Positions 17,446-21,305 of a DNA stretch of 21,305 nt are shown here, piece after piece. The translations under genes and the position numbers were made by a program. Every line of letters starts with the position of its first letter. Positions within the stretch are counted from its first letter, which is position 1. Below the pieces are notes generated by a model. The model searched no databases. It was not told the DNA's origin and saw only the letters and a list, made by a program, of their open reading frames with translations. This DNA comes from Deltaproteobacteria bacterium (lineage in GTDB: Bacteria; Myxococcota; Myxococcia; Myxococcales; 40CM-4-68-19): contig VBLM01000401.1 in assembly GCA_005879095.1 (NCBI GenBank), positions 1-21,305 of the forward strand, given 5' to 3'.

Positions 17446-17949
17446 CTACAGCCTGACACGTACTTCGTAGCGGCGGTTCTTCGCTCGCTTTGCAGGGGTG
17501 TCGTCGGGCTTGACGAGGCGTTCGGAGGAGCCCTTTCCGACCGATTCGATCTCTTTCTCGGGAATGCCTTTCGCGATCAGCTCCTTCACGATCACCGCCG
17601 CGCGCTTCTTCGACAGATCGACGTTGTGGGGTTCGTTCCCCGCCGAGTCGGTGTGACCGCTGACCTCGAACTTGAAGTTCTGGACGCCCGCCGTGTTGAG
17701 CCGTTTTTTCGCGTCGATGAGGGCGGTGGCGACGTTGCGCAGCTTCTTGTCGCAGCTCTTCTCGAACTGATCCGAATCGGTCTTGAAGTTGCACTGGTTC
17801 TTGCGGCCCTCCTCGAGAAGCCGCGTGTTGATCTCGCTCTCCAGCTTCTTCGTCGCCGCGTTGCCTGCGGCCTTCTTCGCGATGTCCCACGGGGCCTGGG
17901 CGAGTATGCCGAGCGAGAGCAGAAATAGCGTCAGGCGCAGAGTCGTCAT
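17446..17949 (-). CDS. OmpA-domain periplasmic protein
   Basis: A 167-residue exported protein with a C-terminal OmpA-type peptidoglycan-binding domain. The signal peptide is MTTLRLTLFLLSLGILAQA without a lipobox. A short helical Lys/Glu-rich linker (about 24-52) leads to a domain with VSGHTDSAGNEPHNVDLSKK (97-115), where Asp101 and Arg116 correspond to the residues that grip diaminopimelate in family structures. It ends with ERLVKPDD and NRRYEVRV. Cys53 and Cys66 may form a disulfide. There is no beta-barrel, so it would be periplasmic and would tether something to the cell wall. ATG 17949 has no Shine-Dalgarno; a TTGACG with 17-bp spacing to CAGCTT lies upstream. Transcription is divergent from the cytochrome-like gene. 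Confidence 0.88.
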   Translation of the reverse strand: MTTLRLTLFLLSLGILAQAPWDIAKKAAGNAATKKLESEINTRLLEEGRKNQCNFKTDSDQFEKSCDKKLRNVATALIDAKKRLNTAGVQNFKFEVSGHTDSAGNEPHNVDLSKKRAAVIVKELIAKGIPEKEIESVGKGSSERLVKPDDTPAKRAKNRRYEVRVRL

Positions 17950-17955
17950 GCGCGG

Positions 17956-17984
17956 AAGCTGCAGCACGCCGGCCGAGGCGTCAA
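17956..17984 (-). promoter_or_regulatory. Possible promoter of OmpA-domain gene
   Basis: On the minus strand TTGACG (complement of 17979-17984, 5 of 6 to TTGACA) is followed after 17 bp by CAGCTT (complement of 17956-17961). The second hexamer is a poor -10, but it ends 6 nt before the ATG, the same distance as at two other genes here. Confidence 0.3.
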
Positions 17985-18003
17985 CGCGCGACCGTTCCGA
18001 TGG

Positions 18004-18009
18004 TACACT
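18004..18009 (+). promoter_or_regulatory. Possible -10 box for cytochrome-like gene
   Basis: TACACT (4 of 6 to TATAAT) ends 4 nt before ATG 18014 and 7 nt before ATG 18017. No Shine-Dalgarno is present, so the mRNA may be leaderless. No clear -35 was found. Confidence 0.3.
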
Positions 18010-18013
18010 CCCG

Positions 18014-18343
18014 ATGATGGTCGGGCTGTTGCTGGCGATGGCGATCGCCGCGCCTCCCGCGAAGGGGGACGTGCGCAGCGTGCTCCGGCGCAGCGGTTGC
18101 CAGACCTGCCACGACAGCGCGCTCTCGGTCGAGCACACCGACGCGCTCGAGCAGTTCGATCTCAAGGACCCGAAGTGGTCCGACGGCATGACCGACCGGC
18201 AGCTGCCGATCCTGCTCCAGCGCATGGGCGACCGGCCCAAGGCGGACCTCGCCGTCGTCCGGAGCTTCATCGATACCGAGCTGCGGACGCGCCGGACGAA
18301 GCGTGCTTCCTCGCCGCCGCCTGCTTCTTCCGGCACTCAATGA
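18014..18343 (+). CDS. Small exported single-heme cytochrome c-like protein
   Basis: A 109-residue protein with a signal peptide (MMVGLLLAMAIAAPPAKG) and one CxxCH heme-attachment motif (CQTCH, about 29-33) soon after it. The remainder, including EHTDALEQFDLKDPKW and MTDRQLPILLQRM, is helical. Several Met residues in the second half (for example in LLQRMGD) could be the distal heme ligand. The C-terminal tail is basic and then Ser/Pro-rich (RTRRTKR, SSPPPASS). A periplasmic electron-transfer role is inferred from the motif only; no named family is recognised. Two adjacent ATG codons (18014, 18017) are possible starts. It lies 29 bp upstream of the ferritin-like gene on the same strand, so the two probably share a transcript. 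Confidence 0.7.
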   Translation: MMVGLLLAMAIAAPPAKGDVRSVLRRSGCQTCHDSALSVEHTDALEQFDLKDPKWSDGMTDRQLPILLQRMGDRPKADLAVVRSFIDTELRTRRTKRASSPPPASSGTQ

Positions 18344-18372
18344 TCGTCTGCGCGCGATAGGGGGGAACGACC

Positions 18373-19503
18373 ATGATGCTTCGAAGTCTGGTAGCAGCCG
18401 CTCTGGTTGCGGGTACCGGTTGTGTGACCTGGCAGACAACGCACACGGCCGGTCGGGCGTTCGATCTCGACGTCTCACGGATCGATGCGGCCGGCGTCCA
18501 CGGGACGGCGCGGCACGTCTGGACGGTGCCGGCCGGAAAGCTCAATCTCGACTATCTGAACGACACCACTGATTCGCCCGAACAGATCGCGGCCAATCTT
18601 GGCTGGCCCGCCGATCACGCTGACGATGGCAAACCGATCTCGGTCGATCGGGCGACGATCGAGTACGTCAGGGAGCGCCGGGTTTCCGGCGGGCGCACGG
18701 TCCTCGCCGTTGTCGGCGGTCTGGCCCTGGCCGCTCTCGTCGGAATCGTGATCGTGGGGGTAGCGGTGGCCTCCGTATCCTGTGGCCGGCCGCTTCGCGT
18801 GCGCGGCCGGCGCTGCATTACGCCCGCGATCTCCGGAACCGACTGGACCGAGCCGGTCGAGCTGGCTGCCGTGCCCGCCGATGCTCTGCCGGTCCTGATC
18901 GAGGTCTGGACCGAGGAGGCGCGAGCGGAACATGCGGCGATCGCTGCGTTCTCGAAGCTGTCGCTCGAGCTGCTCGCGCTCGGCGCCCCGCCGCAGCTCG
19001 TGTCGCGCGCGAACCAGGCGGCGCTTCAGGAGATCGAGCACGCACGCATGTGCTTCGCGCTGGCAAGCGCATACAGCGGACATCCGATCGGCCCCGCGGC
19101 GCTGCCGCAGGCGTTGGAGGGCGATACCGCCGATCTGATCCGCCTCGGGCGCGAGTCGGTCCTCGATGGCTGCATCCGCGAGGGCGTTGCAGCGGTGATC
19201 GCCAGGCTCGGGGCCGAAGGCGCACGCGATCCGGCGATCGCGCGAGTCCTTCGCATCCAGGCCAACGAGGAGACGCAGCATGCCGACCTGGGCTGGGCGA
19301 TCGTCGACTGGTGCCTCGAGCGTGGCGGAGAGCCAATGCGCGGCGAGCTGATCTCTGCGATCGCCGAGGCGCAGATGCCGCGCTGCGACGATCTGCCGGC
19401 GCACGGACGGGTCGGCCGCGCAGCGGTACGGCCGTACTTCGACGAGCTGTGTGCCCGTGCACGCGAGCGGCTCTCGAGGGTCGTCCTCGCTGCGGCGGCG
19501 TGA
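18373..19503 (+). CDS. Membrane-anchored ferritin-like diiron protein
   Basis: A 376-residue protein in three parts. Residues 1-105 start with a signal-like segment and a lone Cys17 (VAGTGC, a non-canonical lipobox) and form a polar domain. Residues 108-134 (TVLAVVGGLALAALVGIVIVG) are a clear transmembrane helix. From about 137 (CGRPLRVRGRR) a ferritin-like domain follows, of the type common in Myxococcota: AEHAAIAAFSKLSLELLALG, EIEHARMCFALASAY, CIREGVAA and EETQHADLGW. Candidate iron ligands are Glu186, Glu220/His223, Glu270 and Glu300/His303, the expected E, ExxH, E, ExxH order. The start ATG 18373 follows an AGGGGGG Shine-Dalgarno. Iron or peroxide handling is likely but unproven. The lipoprotein-plus-helix front end is unusual for this family. 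Confidence 0.8.
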   Translation: MMLRSLVAAALVAGTGCVTWQTTHTAGRAFDLDVSRIDAAGVHGTARHVWTVPAGKLNLDYLNDTTDSPEQIAANLGWPADHADDGKPISVDRATIEYVRERRVSGGRTVLAVVGGLALAALVGIVIVGVAVASVSCGRPLRVRGRRCITPAISGTDWTEPVELAAVPADALPVLIEVWTEEARAEHAAIAAFSKLSLELLALGAPPQLVSRANQAALQEIEHARMCFALASAYSGHPIGPAALPQALEGDTADLIRLGRESVLDGCIREGVAAVIARLGAEGARDPAIARVLRIQANEETQHADLGWAIVDWCLERGGEPMRGELISAIAEAQMPRCDDLPAHGRVGRAAVRPYFDELCARARERLSRVVLAAAA

Positions 19504-19515
19504 CCCCGAGCCAGG

Positions 19516-19550
19516 AAAAGGCGGGCCGCCCCGAAATGGAGCGGCCCGCC
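19516..19550 (-). terminator. Rho-independent terminator of barrel gene
   Basis: A perfect 10-bp GC stem (19520-19529 with 19541-19550) and an 11-base loop, followed in the minus-strand transcript by CTTTTCC. It lies 24 nt past the stop of the gene ending at 19574. It may also slow plus-strand transcripts from the gene ending at 19503, but no T-run follows on that side. Confidence 0.8.
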
Positions 19551-19573
19551 GGAACAAGCTCAAAGCGCGGCGA

Positions 19574-20146
19574 CTAGAGGCCGCCGAACTGGTAGCCGAT
19601 GCCACCGCTGATCATCATCGCGCTGCCGAAATTGCCCACGTCCTGCGTGTAGAGAGCGACGCGCATGTTCCAGCGGTTCTGCTGGTACCCGAGGCCGGCG
19701 CCCATCCCGAAGCGCACGTCGTTCGACGTGGCCGAGACGGTGCCGCGGGTGACGCTGCTCATCAGGTCGAAGATGCCGAGCTCGAAGGCGCCGAACATGC
19801 CCTGACGCTCGTTCCCGAACCAGGCCTTCGTGCCCAGCAGCATCGGGATGGCATGAACGTGCGAGCTGATGCCGCCCAGCGCGCGGTCCATGTGCGGCTC
19901 GAAGCCGATGCGCAGCGTGCCGCTCACCGTATCGAGCAACGCGAGCTCGGTGTTGACGAAGACGCCGGCGCCGACGCTGTTCACGTCAGAGTAGTTGCCC
20001 AGCGGGACGCTGGCTTCGGTGTCGATGCCGACGCTCAGGTTGTGCTCTTGCAGAAAGCCGTGCGAGGCCGCGACCCGCGGCTTCTCCGCGAACGCCGCGG
20101 CTGACAGACAAAGAACGCCAATTGCGATTCCGAGGAAATTCCGCAT
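19574..20146 (-). CDS. Outer-membrane beta-barrel protein
   Basis: A 190-residue exported protein. ATG 20146 is chosen because a perfect AGGAGG (complement of 20154-20159) lies 7 nt upstream and a signal peptide MRNFLGIAIGVLCLSAAAFA follows. The mature part alternates hydrophobic and polar residues in short strands (LSVGIDTEASVPLG, AGVFVNTELALLD, GTLRIGFEP, VRFGMGAGLGYQ, WNMRVALYTQD), ending in SGGIGYQFGGL. This is the pattern of an eight- to ten-stranded outer-membrane barrel. No named family is recognised. It is monocistronic, with its own ribosome site and terminator, and convergent with the ferritin-like gene. Confidence 0.78.
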   Translation of the reverse strand: MRNFLGIAIGVLCLSAAAFAEKPRVAASHGFLQEHNLSVGIDTEASVPLGNYSDVNSVGAGVFVNTELALLDTVSGTLRIGFEPHMDRALGGISSHVHAIPMLLGTKAWFGNERQGMFGAFELGIFDLMSSVTRGTVSATSNDVRFGMGAGLGYQQNRWNMRVALYTQDVGNFGSAMMISGGIGYQFGGL

Positions 20147-20275
20147 GTTCGTACCTCCTGATGACTCTCTGTACCTGCACCGCGTGAGCGCCATCAACGC
20201 GTGGAAGTGGTCCATTCAGGGGGGTTCAGGGGGCGGGTCGGAACCAGCAGGAAATGGATTCCTTGCACTTACCCC

Positions 20276-20292
20276 CGCGCCTTGAAGGCGCG
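20276..20292. repeat. Short GC palindrome in 186-bp intergenic region
   Basis: The 8-bp arms 20276-20283 and 20285-20292 (CGCGCCTT / AAGGCGCG) surround a single G. The divergent gap 20147-20332 also has TTCAGGGGG as a direct repeat (20215-20223 and 20225-20233) in a G-rich patch. The palindrome is 40 bp upstream of the ATG at 20333 and could be an operator, but nothing identifies a regulator. Confidence 0.45.
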
Positions 20293-20332
20293 TCCCCTGA
20301 TGCGTCAGGCTCCTCTGTCGAAGGAGGTTCCG

Positions 20333-20821
20333 ATGGCGTTGAACGCCCTGATGGAGAGCTCCACGGTTGCCTGGCAGAGGTCGTTCAGGTGGTTCCGTAC
20401 GGTGCGGCCCGCGACCTGGATCAAGGTCGGCGGCTGCGTCGCGCTGGCGGTCCTGTGCGCGGCCGAGATCGCGCTGCGCGGCGACGGCCCGTCCGTGACG
20501 CATGCCCGGGTGTCGCACGCGCGGGCGGTTTCCGAGGCTCCGCGCGCGATACTTCTACACGGGGTCGTCAAGCCCGATGCCGCTCCGGCGCCGCAGGATC
20601 GGCGCTCGGTGGACCGGCTGGTGGCGATGACCCACGCAAAGAGCTGCGCCGAGCGGTCCAAGGCTGCGGAAGGGCTGGCCGGCGTTCACAGCCAGAAGGC
20701 GGTCGCGGCGCTGAAGAAGCTCGCCAAGTCGAAGTTCAAGGACGAGTCGGCGTCGCCCGGCGTATTCTCGTGCAACAGCCGCCGCGCGGCGCAGAAGGCG
20801 CTGGACCACCGGGGCACCTGA
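20333..20821 (+). CDS. Unrecognised single-pass membrane protein
   Basis: A 162-residue protein of unknown function. The ATG at 20333 is chosen for AAGGAGG (20321-20327). A basic N-terminal cytosolic stretch (RSFRWFRTVRPATWIK, about 16-31) leads to one transmembrane helix (VGGCVALAVLCAAEIAL, about 32-48). A Pro/Ala-rich linker and then a C-terminal Lys/Ala-rich helical segment follow, with CAERSKAAEGLAG and AVAALKKLAKSKF, resembling a single HEAT-like helix pair (about 97-133). Two Cys (in AKSCAE and FSCNSRR) lie on the extracytoplasmic side and may pair. No signal cleavage site is seen, so it is likely a type II inner-membrane protein. A different role, such as a DNA- or RNA-binding basic tail, cannot be excluded. 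Confidence 0.65.
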   Translation: MALNALMESSTVAWQRSFRWFRTVRPATWIKVGGCVALAVLCAAEIALRGDGPSVTHARVSHARAVSEAPRAILLHGVVKPDAAPAPQDRRSVDRLVAMTHAKSCAERSKAAEGLAGVHSQKAVAALKKLAKSKFKDESASPGVFSCNSRRAAQKALDHRGT

Positions 20822-20841
20822 GCGCCGCGCGCCAGACGTGA

Positions 20842-20847
20842 GATACT
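20842..20847 (+). promoter_or_regulatory. Possible -10 box for glycosyltransferase gene
   Basis: GATACT (4 of 6 to TATAAT) ends 9 nt before ATG 20857, and no Shine-Dalgarno is visible. No -35 was found, so support is weak. Confidence 0.2.
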
Positions 20848-20856
20848 CGACCGCGC

Positions 20857-21305
20857 ATGTCGACGGTCAGCGCGGTCGTGCTCACGTACAACAAGGCCTG
20901 GATCGTCCGCGAGTGCCTCGCCTCGCTCCGGTGCCAGAGCCGTCAGGCGGACGAGGTCATCGTCGTCGACGACGCCTCGACCGATGACACCAGGTCGGAA
21001 CTCGCGAACCTGCCCGCCTCCTGGCTACGGCTGACGCAGCGCAAAAATCGCGGGCAGTCCCGGGCACGCAACATCGGCTTTCGGTATGCGACCGGCGATT
21101 ACCTCGTCTTCATCGACGGCGACGTGGTGATGGAATCGGACATGCTGGAGTCGATGGCCCGCGCCCTCGACAGCAACCCGGCGGCCAGCATCGCCTACAG
21201 CCATTACCTACGCCAGGGGACGCGGCGCGACGCGGTCCAGGCTGCGCCCTGGGACGCGGCGCTCCTTCGCCGGCGGAACTACGTCTCCGCCATCAGCCTG
21301 GTTCG
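20857..21305 (+). CDS. Family 2 glycosyltransferase (3' truncated by window)
   Basis: The first 149 codons of a GT-A fold glycosyltransferase that would transfer a sugar from a nucleotide-sugar to an acceptor, probably in polysaccharide or glycoprotein synthesis. The N-terminal STVSAVVLTYNKAWIVRECL matches the family opening. It is followed by EVIVVDDASTDDT (about 33-45, nucleotide binding), NRGQSRARNIGF (about 64-75) and the metal-binding DxD equivalent VFIDGDVVME (about 84-93). The reading frame is open to the window end, so length and C-terminal specificity are unknown. It starts 35 bp after the preceding gene on the same strand. Confidence 0.88.
   Translation, partial: MSTVSAVVLTYNKAWIVRECLASLRCQSRQADEVIVVDDASTDDTRSELANLPASWLRLTQRKNRGQSRARNIGFRYATGDYLVFIDGDVVMESDMLESMARALDSNPAASIAYSHYLRQGTRRDAVQAAPWDAALLRRRNYVSAISLV

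Noticed and set aside
20218..20240. A G-quadruplex in the G-rich patch
   Set aside because: There are only three separated runs of three or more G, so a standard three-tetrad fold is not supported.

Overview
The window is a stretch of chromosome from a GC-rich Gram-negative bacterium. A Myxococcota (former Deltaproteobacteria) origin is the best guess. The reasons are a spore-coat-U chaperone-usher operon resembling the myxobacterial Mcu system, a ferritin-like protein of the style common in that phylum, a fused trehalose synthase/maltokinase, and several outer-membrane proteins. No rRNA, tRNA, CRISPR array, transposase or phage gene was seen.

Layout. 27-4518 (+) is a chaperone-usher operon: two spore-coat-U-type subunits, a periplasmic chaperone and an outer-membrane usher. 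The first subunit gene carries a fold-back inverted repeat that creates an internal TAG and has lost about 30 codons. The usher gene is thrown out of frame by a 475-bp tandem duplication; removing one copy restores exactly 767 codons. 4515-9265 (-) is a two-gene alpha-glucan/trehalose operon, malQ followed by a TreS-maltokinase fusion, joined by an ATGA overlap. 9312-9935 (+) is an RluA-type pseudouridine synthase. 9906-14273 (-) is a five-gene row: a trypsin-like lipoprotein, a DHH-type phosphoesterase with unusual motif order, quinolinate synthase NadA, a small outer-membrane beta-barrel (frameshifted) and a patatin-like phospholipase (internal TAG). 14344-14865 (+) is a DUF2058/YaiL-like protein. 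14866-16776 (-) is a long-chain acyl-CoA synthetase followed by a 56-residue two-helix membrane protein.

16777-17442 is the most structured part of the window. The 315-bp divergent intergenic region holds an ~80-bp imperfect palindrome built from purine-rich hexamers. It is followed by a 29-bp near-perfect RNA hairpin whose right arm contains both the Shine-Dalgarno and the ATG of a four-helix-bundle (23S rRNA intervening-sequence-protein family) gene. Downstream lie an OmpA-domain protein (-), a one-heme cytochrome-like protein and a membrane-anchored ferritin-like diiron protein (+, likely one operon), an outer-membrane barrel with a terminator (-), an unrecognised single-pass membrane protein (+), and the start of a family 2 glycosyltransferase cut by the window end.

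Four genes carry lesions of different kinds (fold-back, tandem duplication, nonsense, one-base insertion). From sequence alone, real decay cannot be separated from assembly or sequencing error. Many genes without a Shine-Dalgarno have a -10-like hexamer only 4-9 nt before the ATG, which hints at leaderless transcription.
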